From: BOG-908 sp964244615
GTDB taxonomy: Bacteria > Pseudomonadota > Alphaproteobacteria > Acetobacterales > Acetobacteraceae
DNA: 10,667 nucleotides
Assembly: GCA_964244615.1 (NCBI GenBank)
Contig: CAXTJP010000085.1
Coordinates: forward strand, 1 to 10,667
Direction: 5' to 3'
The notes below the pieces were generated by a model that was not told where the DNA came from, did not search any database, and saw nothing but the letters and a program-made list of their open reading frames with translations. The position numbers were made by a program, and so were the translations under genes. Within the stretch, counting starts at the first letter, position 1. Each line of letters starts with the position of its first letter. Shown here one piece after another: positions 1 to 6,644 of the stretch.

Positions 1-1230
1 GCATGGCCACGGCCGCGTCGCCAGGCTACCTGGCCCGCCACGGCACGCCCGCGCCATGCGGGCAAGGAGGCCTCGAACCCCGGCCGCAAGCCCGGCGCCG
101 CCGGCGACGACGACGAGAGCGCCGGCGCCTACACCGGCGGGTCGGGCGGGCCGGCCAACACGCCGCTCGGCCCGATGGACACCTCGGCGCAATGGGCGGT
201 GATCATCGACTTCAACACCGGCGCGATACTTATGGACAAGCAGGCGGACGCGGAGATGCCGCCCTCCTCGATGACCAAGCTGATGACCGCCTACATCGTG
301 TACACCAAGCTGAAGGCGGGCACGCTGCGGCTGGACCAGACGCTGCCGGTCAGCGAGCATGCCTGGCGCACCCAGGGCTCGAAGATGTTCGTGGAGCTGG
401 GCGCGCAGATCCCGGTGGAACAGCTGATACGCGGCATGATCATCCAGTCCGGCAACGATGCCTGCATCGTGCTGGCCGAGGGCATCGCGGGATCGGAGGA
501 GCAGTTCGTCGAGATGATGAACGCGCAGGCCAAGACGCTCGGCCTGACCAACAGCGTGTTCCGCAACTGCACCGGCTGGCCCGACCCCGCGCACCACATG
601 TCGGTGCGCGACATCGCGACGCTCGCCAAGCGCATCATCCAGGATTTCCCCGAGTACTATCACTACGATTCCGAAAAGACCTTCACCTATCACGGCATCG
701 TCCAGTACAACCGAAACCCGCTGGTGCAGCGCGGCATGGCGGACGGGCTGAAGACAGGGCACACCGACGCCGGCGGCTTCGGCGTGGTCGGCAGCGCCGA
801 GCATAACGGGCGGCGCGTGGTCATGGTGCTGAACGGCATGCCGACGGCCCGTGCCCGGGTGGAGGAGAGCGTGCGGCTGATAGGTTGGGCGTTCTCCAAT
901 TTCGAGAACGTCAAGCTGTTCGCGGCCAACGACACGGTCGAGAACGCGCCCGTCTACCTCGGCACCAGCCACACCGTGCCGCTGGTTGGCGGCCAGGACC
1001 TGACGCTGACGATGCCGCGCGCGTGGCGCCAGCACGCGCACATCTCCATCGATTACGACAGCCCGATCCCGGCCCCGGTCCGGCGCGGCGACGTGGTGGG
1101 CAAGCTGACGGTGAGCGGGCAGGGCGTGCCGCAGACCGAGGTGAAGCTGCTGGCCGGCGACGACGTGGGCCGCATGGGCATCCCCGGTCGGGCGGTGGCG
1201 GTGGTGACACGCTTCCTGACGGGCGTGTGA
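1..1230 (+). CDS. D-alanyl-D-alanine carboxypeptidase (PBP5/6-like, peptidase S11), 5'-partial
   Basis: Periplasmic serine DD-carboxypeptidase that trims the terminal D-Ala from peptidoglycan pentapeptides. The frame is open from base 1 without a stop, so the true start and any signal peptide lie outside the window. An internal ATG at 175 falls just before the catalytic domain and is unlikely to be the real start, because a protein starting there would have no export signal. All three penicillin-binding motifs are present: SMTK (Ser codon at 268, Lys at 277), SGN (448-456) and KTG (751-759). About 100 C-terminal residues follow that fit the beta-rich PBP5 C-terminal domain. Oddity: at least 58 residues before the domain are low complexity, rich in Gly, Pro, Ala, Arg and Asp. 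This suggests a long disordered linker or an extra N-terminal region. The stop TGA at 1228 is followed immediately by a terminator. Family assignment is firm; the exact paralog (dacA, dacC or dacF) is not. Confidence 0.93.
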   Translation, partial: AWPRPRRQATWPATARPRHAGKEASNPGRKPGAAGDDDESAGAYTGGSGGPANTPLGPMDTSAQWAVIIDFNTGAILMDKQADAEMPPSSMTKLMTAYIVYTKLKAGTLRLDQTLPVSEHAWRTQGSKMFVELGAQIPVEQLIRGMIIQSGNDACIVLAEGIAGSEEQFVEMMNAQAKTLGLTNSVFRNCTGWPDPAHHMSVRDIATLAKRIIQDFPEYYHYDSEKTFTYHGIVQYNRNPLVQRGMADGLKTGHTDAGGFGVVGSAEHNGRRVVMVLNGMPTARARVEESVRLIGWAFSNFENVKLFAANDTVENAPVYLGTSHTVPLVGGQDLTLTMPRAWRQHAHISIDYDSPIPAPVRRGDVVGKLTVSGQGVPQTEVKLLAGDDVGRMGIPGRAVAVVTRFLTGV

Positions 1231-1260
1231 GGCACGCCGTCGTCGCGACGGCGTGCCTTT
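1231..1260 (+). terminator. Rho-independent terminator of the carboxypeptidase gene
   Basis: A perfect 12-bp GC-rich stem (1231-1242 pairs with 1246-1257) has a 3-nt loop and is followed by TTT at 1258-1260. It begins directly after the TGA stop. The T tract is short, so termination may be partial, but stem strength and position support the call. The hairpin is symmetric, but no A tract precedes it to serve the convergent gene that ends at 1345. Confidence 0.8.
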
Positions 1261-1344
1261 CCGCCAGTACGCGACAGGCCAGCTGTCCGCGCCAGTTGTG
1301 GCGGCGGACGGTGGCCTGCCACGCCGCGGTGCGCGTATGGTGCC

Positions 1345-2004
1345 TTATCGCGTAAGCGACTTGTCCGTATCGTGCGGCATCGCGCGGGCAGGCACCCCTG
1401 CCGGCACGTCGGCGCAGTCGCTCTTAAAGCCGACGTAGTTGTCCATGCTTACGGAACCGTACGTTCCAAGACCGCCGCCGGTGCCGACGGAGGCGCCGTA
1501 GTTTTCAGTATAGACCTGAACACCTGCCGCGCTGGTGATCCTCATTGTGGCCGTCGTTCCGCAGAAGAACACGTCCAGGATGGCCGGGCTGGGCACCGGG
1601 CTCGACAGGGTGAAGAAGTCTGTGCCGGTGTTGTTGCCGCTGTAAAAAGCGGCATGGTCGAACGTGCCGGCGCCGTTCTGCGACTGTATCTTCACGAAAG
1701 CGTTCTTGCCGTGGTTGATGTTGCCAACCGCCACTGCGCCGTACTCAAGGTCGGTGCTGCCGATGAACACGATGGCCGAGGCGGCGGTGTCCTTCGATGA
1801 AGCTTTCAGGTAGCCCAGCGCCCCGGTGGTGCCCACCAGTTCGTGGTTGGAAATCGACAGCGTCCCGGCAGTGTCGACCCAGGTTGGTCCGAGCGCCTGG
1901 CGGTTAAACGCATCCGATCCCGCGGCCATGGCCGGCATCGTGAACAGGGACGCACCGCCGGCTACGGCCAACACGGCAAGTTTGAAAGCGAGGTCGTTCC
2001 TCAT
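1345..2004 (-). CDS. Small secreted protein of unknown function
   Basis: I do not recognise a named family. The 219-residue product starts with a clear Sec signal peptide: a short basic N-terminus, a hydrophobic core at about residues 8-22, and a likely AMA/A cleavage site near residue 27. The mature part is rich in Gly, Ser, Thr, Asn and aromatic residues with short alternating hydrophobic stretches. Its opening (DAFNRQALGPTWVDTAGTLS) resembles the start of secreted beta-sandwich (concanavalin A/LamG-like) domains. Two cysteines, C148 and C197, could form a disulfide in the periplasm or outside the cell. No transmembrane anchor, PEP-CTERM tail or lipobox is visible. The ATG is preceded by AAAGGA at a good ribosome-binding distance. 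The gene converges on the carboxypeptidase and stands alone behind a 251-nt leader. By eye it is less GC-rich than its neighbours, which may mean separate ancestry. That it is a real secreted protein is well supported; the fold is a guess. Confidence 0.78.
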   Translation of the reverse strand: MRNDLAFKLAVLAVAGGASLFTMPAMAAGSDAFNRQALGPTWVDTAGTLSISNHELVGTTGALGYLKASSKDTAASAIVFIGSTDLEYGAVAVGNINHGKNAFVKIQSQNGAGTFDHAAFYSGNNTGTDFFTLSSPVPSPAILDVFFCGTTATMRITSAAGVQVYTENYGASVGTGGGLGTYGSVSMDNYVGFKSDCADVPAGVPARAMPHDTDKSLTR

Positions 2005-2035
2005 CTGAAGATCCTTTATTGTGTGACTTGGCGTT

Positions 2036-2076
2036 TGCCGCAGAGGCCGGACTGTCGCAGTCCGATCGTTGCGGCA
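2036..2076. promoter_or_regulatory. Two-tier inverted repeat in the leader of the secreted-protein gene
   Basis: The outer arms TGCCGCA (2036-2042) and TGCGGCA (2070-2076) are perfect 7-bp complements. Inside them lie CGGACTG (2048-2054) and CAGTCCG (2058-2064), again perfect 7-bp complements around a 3-nt loop. The tiers are separated by 5 nt on each side. As RNA on the - strand this would form a stem with a symmetric internal loop, ending 31 nt before the ATG at 2004. No T run follows on either strand, so it is not a standard terminator. It may be a structured 5' UTR, an mRNA-stability element or an operator. The pairing is seen directly; the role is inferred. Confidence 0.5.
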
Positions 2077-2089
2077 GCCGGTCTATGTA

Positions 2090-2125
2090 TCAGAACAACC
2101 TATCTGTCGAGACGTTTCGTAACAT
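2090..2125 (-). CDS. Possible 11-residue leader peptide
   Basis: On the - strand the run AAAAGGAG is followed 4 nt later by ATG at 2125 and an 11-codon frame, MLRNVSTDRLF, ending in TGA at 2092-2090. The Shine-Dalgarno match is among the best in the window, and the frame ends 13 nt before the two-tier hairpin. This is the layout expected of a translated leader. There is no run of one regulatory amino acid, so classical amino-acid attenuation is not indicated. The site could equally be a chance purine run in AT-rich DNA. Confidence 0.25.
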   Translation of the reverse strand: MLRNVSTDRLF

Positions 2126-2255
2126 TTTTCTCCTTTTCACCAAGTAGAATCTGTATTCGTAAAACGTACCCACAGTTGTCGAACCCACACCATGGTATTC
2201 GAGCCGACGCGCAGTCGTTTGTGTGCCGAACAGATGGGCGTTGGGCGGGCGCAGG

Positions 2256-2951
2256 TCAGGACTCTGTCGGGCGCGGCCCGGCCTGGCTTTCCTCGGTGCA
2301 ATCGAGCCAGGACGAGACAGACGTGGTCAGGGCCCCGTGCACGTCGGACAGGCTGCGGTTCGCATCGATGACAAGGCTTGGGCGCGTGGCCGCGGCGAGA
2401 AAGGCCGCCTGCACGCGACGGTGAAACGCGATGTCCAGGTTTTCGAAGCGGCCTTCGTCGGCACCGGCACGGGCAAGCCGGCGTGTACTGCGCGCAAGTC
2501 CCGTCTCTGGCTCCACGTCGAGCACGACCGTCAGATCCGGCCAGAGATCGCGCACGAACCGGCGGTGCATCTCGTGGATCAGCGTCGTGTCCAACCCCCG
2601 GCCGGCGCCCTGATAGGCGAGCGTGGAGCCGACGAAGCGGTCGCACAGAACCGTCCGGCCCAGGGCCAGGGCGGGCGCGATCACGCGTGCGACGTGCTGC
2701 ACCCTTGCTGCCACCACCAGCAGAAGTTCGGCAGAGGGATCCCAGTCGGGACCGTCCTCGGCCAGCAACAGGCGACGCAGTGCCAATCCCTCCGGCGTCC
2801 CTCCCGGCTCGCGCGTCTGCACCACGTCGTGACCGCGGCCTTGCAGAACGGCTGCGAGAACGTCCATGGCGCTGGTCTTGCCCGAGCCTTCGCCGCCTTC
2901 GAGGACGATGAAGTATCCCCGGCGCCCAGCGGGCCCTGCGCCGGAACTCAC
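2256..2951 (-). CDS. tmk: Thymidylate kinase (dTMP kinase)
   Basis: Cytoplasmic enzyme that phosphorylates dTMP to dTDP with ATP in dTTP synthesis; normally essential. The 231-residue product shows the family signatures in order: P-loop EGGEGSGKT (18-26), the TREPGGT segment (46-52), the AELLL...RVQH helix (74-86), CDRF with the DR pair (104-105) followed by STLAYQG, and an Arg-rich lid (about 152-168). It is slightly longer than the usual 205-215 residues, mostly through a Ser/Glu-rich tail. The start is GTG at 2951, which overlaps the stop of the upstream histidine kinase by 4 nt (GTGA). The only purine-rich ribosome-site match abuts the start codon, so initiation probably depends on translational coupling. 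The next in-frame Met lies after the P-loop and is excluded. In many alphaproteobacteria tmk lies between a dac gene and holB. Here dac is close by but convergent, and holB does not flank tmk. Confidence 0.95.
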   Translation of the reverse strand: MSSGAGPAGRRGYFIVLEGGEGSGKTSAMDVLAAVLQGRGHDVVQTREPGGTPEGLALRRLLLAEDGPDWDPSAELLLVVAARVQHVARVIAPALALGRTVLCDRFVGSTLAYQGAGRGLDTTLIHEMHRRFVRDLWPDLTVVLDVEPETGLARSTRRLARAGADEGRFENLDIAFHRRVQAAFLAAATRPSLVIDANRSLSDVHGALTTSVSSWLDCTEESQAGPRPTES

Positions 2952-5353
2952 TCCGGAGGGGTTTCCGGCTGGCGCAACCCCGCGGCACGGGCGGCCAGAT
3001 CCTCGCCCGATACCGGCTTGCGCAGCAGCACCGTGAGCGGGTCCTGCACCACCGCCAGCCCCGCTTCGGCATATCCCGTCAGCAGGAGGGCAGGCAGGTC
3101 AGGGCGACGACGGCGCGCTTCCGCGATCAGCGTGAGGCCGTCCATGCCGGGCATGGCGAAGTCCGAGATCAGCAGGTCGGCGGGCTCGCCGCCGTCCAGC
3201 AGCGCCAGGGCCGCCAGACCGTCCGAGGCGGTCGTCACCAGAAAACCGTGATCCTCCATCTCATGCGCCAGCACGTTCCGCACCATGCTGTCGTCGTCCA
3301 CCATCAGCAGGCGAAGCGGCGCCAATGCCGGGTCGGCCCGACTGGCTGCCGCGCGTGGTCCGGCGGGCAGGTCCCGCCCGGCCTGGGGGAACCACAGCGT
3401 CACCATCGTGCCGGCCCCCTGTAAGCTGTGGATGCACAGGCCGCCCCCTGATTGCTGGGCGAAGCCGCGGGCCATGGCCAGGCCGAGCCCCGTGCCACGA
3501 CCCGGGCCTTTGGTGGTGAAAAAGGGTTCGCTGGCACGCGCGAGCGTCGCGGCGTCCATGCCGGACCCCGTGTCGGCCAGTGCCAGGCGGACATACTGCC
3601 CGGGCTGCAGGTCGGCCGGCTGGTCGGGGGCGTCGCCTTGACGCTCTGCCCGAGCCGACAGCGACAGCGTGCCGCCCTGCGGCATGGCGTCGCGCGCGTT
3701 CACCGCAAGGTTGACCAGAACCGTTTCCAGCTGTGCGCGGTCTGCCCGGAAGCAGGGCAGGCCGGATGACGGCGCCACCTGTACCGTGATGCCGGTGCCG
3801 AGTGTCGCCGACAGGATCTCGCGCAGGCCTTCCAGCAGCGCCACCGGCTCGATGGCGATCGCCTGCAGCTCGCCCCGCCGCGCAAAGGTCAGCAGCCGGC
3901 CGGTGATGGCCGCTCCTCGTCCGGCCGCATCGGCCGCCATGCCGGACAGGCGACGCACGGCGGCGGGATCGTCCGCACGGCGCTGGATCAGGCTCAGGCC
4001 GCCGGTCACGGCCTGCAGGACGTTGTTGAAATCATGGGCGATGCCGCCCGCCAGTTGACCCAGAGCCTCCATGCGCTGGGATTGCGCCAGCTGAGACTGC
4101 GCCTCCTCGCGACTGGCGATCTCCTGCCGAACGCGTGCCTCCAGGCTCTCGTTGAGGAGCTTCAACGCGTCCAGCGCGGCCTGCTGTCCCGCCAGGCTCC
4201 GGTGCAGGGCTCCCGCCACCTCGTCGACCTCGCGCAGGTCGAACGGGCCGATGCCGCTGCGCTGCGCCGTGTCGGCGGCGAAGCGGGCCAGGGCACGCAT
4301 CGGCACCAGGACGCGCTGGGCCAGCGCGTAAGCAGCGGACAGGCTGAGGACCAGGCCCAGGAGCCCCGCGATGAACACACGCCGAAGGGACCGGTTGAGC
4401 GGCGCGCGCAGCATCGATTCCGGCACCCCGATCGCGACCGCCCATCCGGATGGCTGGGTGTGGCTGAAGGCGGTCAGCAAGGGCACGCCTTCGAACGACA
4501 CGGACGGGACCACGTCCTCGGCCCGGGTGAGCAGGGCCGGCAGCAGGGTGGGAGCGGCGGGGCGGCCGACGATGCGGTCGGGGTCGGGAAGACGGGCCAC
4601 GTTGACGCCGTTGCGGTCGAACACCGACGCCACGGTCCCCGGCGGCAGATGCTGGTCGGCGATGATGGCCGAAAACCGCGTGGCGGGCAGAATCTGGGCA
4701 AGGTCGTAGGCGACCTGCCCGTCGACCAGCACGGGGACGTCTGCGGTCACGATGAGGGCGCCATCGGATGCGCGCGGGAACAGGTTGGAGACCATCGAGC
4801 GCCCGGTGTCGAACACGATCCGGGTGAGTGCCACGTTCACCGCAGCACTGCGGCGTGGCAGACTGGCCCCCGGCGGCAGGCGCGTGTTCAGCAATTGCTG
4901 ACCGGACCGGTCCAGCAGGACCAGGGCAGAACCGGCCGGCTGAGTCGCCTCGAACCGGACGGCGAGCGCCCGGAAGCCTGCGATGTCGCTGTGTTGCAGC
5001 CTGGGCGAGAGTGCGAGAGCTTGCAGGCTGGCCACGCCACCCGCCAGTTCACGGTCCACGGTCGCCGCCATGCTGCGCGCGACCTCAAGCTGGCGCTGTC
5101 CCGCGCGGGCGCGCTCGGCGCGGTAGTCTGCGTAGCCTTGGGCCGCAAACAGCAGCAGCATGGGCACGATCGACGCCGCCGCGAGCAGTGCAAGCCTGCC
5201 ATGCAGCGAGCCGCGCGCGTGTCGCTGCGTGGCAAGCCTGTCCGGAGCGGTCCGCTCAAGGCCGGCTGGCCAGGGTCGGCTGGCAGGCTGCCCGACAGCC
5301 TTGGTCATGCGCGCATACTTCACCCGGAAAGCCTGGCCGTCGATAACGCCCAC
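2948..5353 (-). CDS. Membrane-bound hybrid sensor histidine kinase with C-terminal receiver domain
   Basis: Two-component sensor that autophosphorylates on His and passes the phosphate to its own receiver Asp. Numbering is from the GTG start. TM1 spans about 53-71 and TM2 about 327-349, bounding a periplasmic region of about 255 residues that looks like a Cache-type ligand sensor. A HAMP-like and coiled-coil stretch follows (about 350-425). The kinase core has an H-box AGGIAHDFNN with His440, an N-box NLAVNARDA (548-556), a G1 box DTGSGM, an F-box EPFFTTK, and a G2 box GRGTGLGLA. The receiver (about 680-790) has the DDD acidic cluster (686-688), phosphoacceptor Asp731 in SDFAMPGMDG, Thr759 and Lys779. 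No DNA-binding output domain or separate response regulator is in the window. The start is uncertain: GTG at 5353 gives 801 residues, while ATG at 5308 would give 786. Neither has a well-spaced ribosome site. The gene lies 70 nt downstream of the cytochrome gene, so readthrough from that operon is possible. Confidence 0.94.
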   Translation of the reverse strand: MGVIDGQAFRVKYARMTKAVGQPASRPWPAGLERTAPDRLATQRHARGSLHGRLALLAAASIVPMLLLFAAQGYADYRAERARAGQRQLEVARSMAATVDRELAGGVASLQALALSPRLQHSDIAGFRALAVRFEATQPAGSALVLLDRSGQQLLNTRLPPGASLPRRSAAVNVALTRIVFDTGRSMVSNLFPRASDGALIVTADVPVLVDGQVAYDLAQILPATRFSAIIADQHLPPGTVASVFDRNGVNVARLPDPDRIVGRPAAPTLLPALLTRAEDVVPSVSFEGVPLLTAFSHTQPSGWAVAIGVPESMLRAPLNRSLRRVFIAGLLGLVLSLSAAYALAQRVLVPMRALARFAADTAQRSGIGPFDLREVDEVAGALHRSLAGQQAALDALKLLNESLEARVRQEIASREEAQSQLAQSQRMEALGQLAGGIAHDFNNVLQAVTGGLSLIQRRADDPAAVRRLSGMAADAAGRGAAITGRLLTFARRGELQAIAIEPVALLEGLREILSATLGTGITVQVAPSSGLPCFRADRAQLETVLVNLAVNARDAMPQGGTLSLSARAERQGDAPDQPADLQPGQYVRLALADTGSGMDAATLARASEPFFTTKGPGRGTGLGLAMARGFAQQSGGGLCIHSLQGAGTMVTLWFPQAGRDLPAGPRAAASRADPALAPLRLLMVDDDSMVRNVLAHEMEDHGFLVTTASDGLAALALLDGGEPADLLISDFAMPGMDGLTLIAEARRRRPDLPALLLTGYAEAGLAVVQDPLTVLLRKPVSGEDLAARAAGLRQPETPPE

Positions 5354-5423
5354 GATCCTAGCTGGGCAAACGTTTCGAAAACGTGCAGCGCTGCTCGGCC
5401 GTGCCTGCGTTCCGGCGCAGTAA
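5354..5423 (-). promoter_or_regulatory. Short gap between the cytochrome gene and the histidine kinase
   Basis: These 70 nt contain a 10-bp palindrome GCAGCGCTGC (5385-5394) and an imperfect palindrome around TTTCGAAA (5373-5380). Read on the - strand, the first is followed by CACGTTTT, which could act as a weak terminator for the dehydrogenase operon, but the stem is short and the T run is interrupted. The second could be a regulator site just upstream of the kinase start. No clear -35/-10 pair was found. Confidence 0.3.
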
Positions 5424-6644
5424 CTACAGGCTGCCTGGACGTAGCTTGGCGACCGTCTGCGGTGTCACCTGGCCCTGGTGCTGGCCGAAATGCGCGACCG
5501 TGTAGTTGGCGACGGCCGCCAGTTCGGCATCGGTGTAGCCGTGCACAAAGGCGGGCATCGCCAGTTCGCCGCTTTGCGTGGTCAGCCTGCCGCCATGCAG
5601 GACGACCTGGAGCAGGTTGGTGGCCCGGGGGTCGGTGGCCGTGGATGCGCCGGCAAGGGCTGCGGCCGGGGATTGCGCCCCGGTGCCGTTGAGGCGGTGG
5701 CAGCTGGCGCAGGCGCCTTCGTAGATGCGCGCGCCCAGCTCGTCCTCGGCCACGTGCAGCGCGGCGGGCGGTTCCGGGGTCCGTATGGCCGGCACCGCCT
5801 TAAGGTAGTGCGCGAGCGCGAGCGCGTCCGCGTCGGTCAGGTAGCGCAGCGAGTAGCCGACGGCTTCCGCCATCGGGCCGGACGCGACGCCGTGCCCCTC
5901 GGCGTGGCCGGACGCGAGATAGGTGGCGAGGTCCTGCTCGGACCAACCCCCGATGCCGCTCTGCGCGTCGCCGGTAATGTTGTAGGCGCTCCAGCCCTGC
6001 TGGACGGCGCCCGCGTATGCCTGCCCGCTCTTCAACCCTTGCAGGACGTTGCGCGGCGTGTGGCATTGCTGGCAATGGCCCAGCGCCTCGGCGAGGTAGG
6101 CGCCGCGGTTCCAGGCGGCGTCGTGCCCGGCATCCGGCGCCCAGCGGTGGTCCGGGTTGTACAGCAGGTTCCAGAACACCATCAGGAAACGTATGTTGAA
6201 CGGGAAGCGCATGTCATTGGCCGGTGCCGCGGCCGTCGAGGCCGGCAGCGTAATCAGGTACGCCTTGATGGCCAGCGCGTCCTGGCGGCTCATCAGCGTG
6301 TAGTTCGTGTACGGCATGGCGGGGTAGAGATGCTTGCCACCGCGGCCGACGCCGCGCTGCAACGCGGCCACCCACTCGTCATCGGTGTAGGCGCCGATGC
6401 CGGCGTCCGGGTCGGGCGTTATGTTGGTGGCGTGGATGGTGCCGAACGGGGTGCGGAACGCCCGGCCGCCCGCCAGCGTGCCGTCCGCGCTCACGTGGCA
6501 GGCCTGGCAGTCGGCCATGTGCGCGAGGTACTCGCCGCGCGCGGTGCCGGCGGTATCGGTTGCGGCTCTGGCCCCGCCCGAGAGCGCCGCCACGATCGCC
6601 CCCGCCAGCAAGGCCGGGCGCGTTGTCGAGGCTTTGCGGGTCAT
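5424..6644 (-). CDS. Triheme cytochrome c subunit of the periplasmic dehydrogenase
   Basis: Electron-transfer subunit that takes electrons from the Mo/Fe-S subunits and passes them to quinone or a terminal oxidase. The 406-residue product starts with a signal peptide (basic start, hydrophobic core about 10-22, GARA/A cleavage near residue 27). It has three CxxCH heme c sites: CQACH (46-50), CQQCH (191-195) and CASCH (312-316). Likely axial Met ligands follow each: M110 in YPAMPY, M258 in SGPMAE and M363 in LAMPAF. Length and layout match the triheme cytochrome subunits of membrane alcohol and gluconate dehydrogenases and of IorAB-like aldehyde dehydrogenases. Its ATG (6644-6642) overlaps the stop of the large-subunit gene in an ATGA, showing translational coupling. 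It ends in TAG. There is no obvious C-terminal transmembrane helix, so membrane attachment may be peripheral or through the partner subunits. Confidence 0.94.
   Translation of the reverse strand: MTRKASTTRPALLAGAIVAALSGGARAATDTAGTARGEYLAHMADCQACHVSADGTLAGGRAFRTPFGTIHATNITPDPDAGIGAYTDDEWVAALQRGVGRGGKHLYPAMPYTNYTLMSRQDALAIKAYLITLPASTAAAPANDMRFPFNIRFLMVFWNLLYNPDHRWAPDAGHDAAWNRGAYLAEALGHCQQCHTPRNVLQGLKSGQAYAGAVQQGWSAYNITGDAQSGIGGWSEQDLATYLASGHAEGHGVASGPMAEAVGYSLRYLTDADALALAHYLKAVPAIRTPEPPAALHVAEDELGARIYEGACASCHRLNGTGAQSPAAALAGASTATDPRATNLLQVVLHGGRLTTQSGELAMPAFVHGYTDAELAAVANYTVAHFGQHQGQVTPQTVAKLRPGSL

Larger units (their letters stand above)
2005..2255 (-). promoter_or_regulatory. Long AT-rich leader upstream of the secreted-protein gene
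   Basis: This 251-nt gap separates tmk from the secreted-protein gene, both on the - strand. The part at 2105-2165 is clearly AT-richer than the rest of the window, as expected for a promoter. One weak candidate on the - strand is a TCGACA box (about 2110-2105), but no convincing -10 hexamer lies at the right distance, so I assign no exact promoter. The gap also holds a possible 11-codon peptide (2090-2125) and a two-tier hairpin (2036-2076), listed separately. No T-rich hairpin terminator for tmk was found here. Confidence 0.5.

Noticed and set aside
1345..1440. PEP-CTERM or other sorting tail at the end of the secreted protein
   Set aside because: The C-terminus is polar (ending DTDKSLTR), with no PEP motif, hydrophobic helix or terminal Arg cluster.
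2036..2076. Terminator for the kinase-tmk transcript
   Set aside because: The hairpin is strong, but no T run follows it on the - strand, and it lies about 180 nt past the tmk stop, inside the leader of the next gene.
1843..2424. 193-codon + strand frame crossing the start of the secreted-protein gene and its leader
   Set aside because: No motif or plausible ribosome site, and it overlaps three - strand features including the end of tmk.
4034..5692. 552-codon open frame on the + strand opposite the histidine kinase and the cytochrome end
   Set aside because: It spans two well-supported - strand genes and the gap between them, and shows no recognisable motif.
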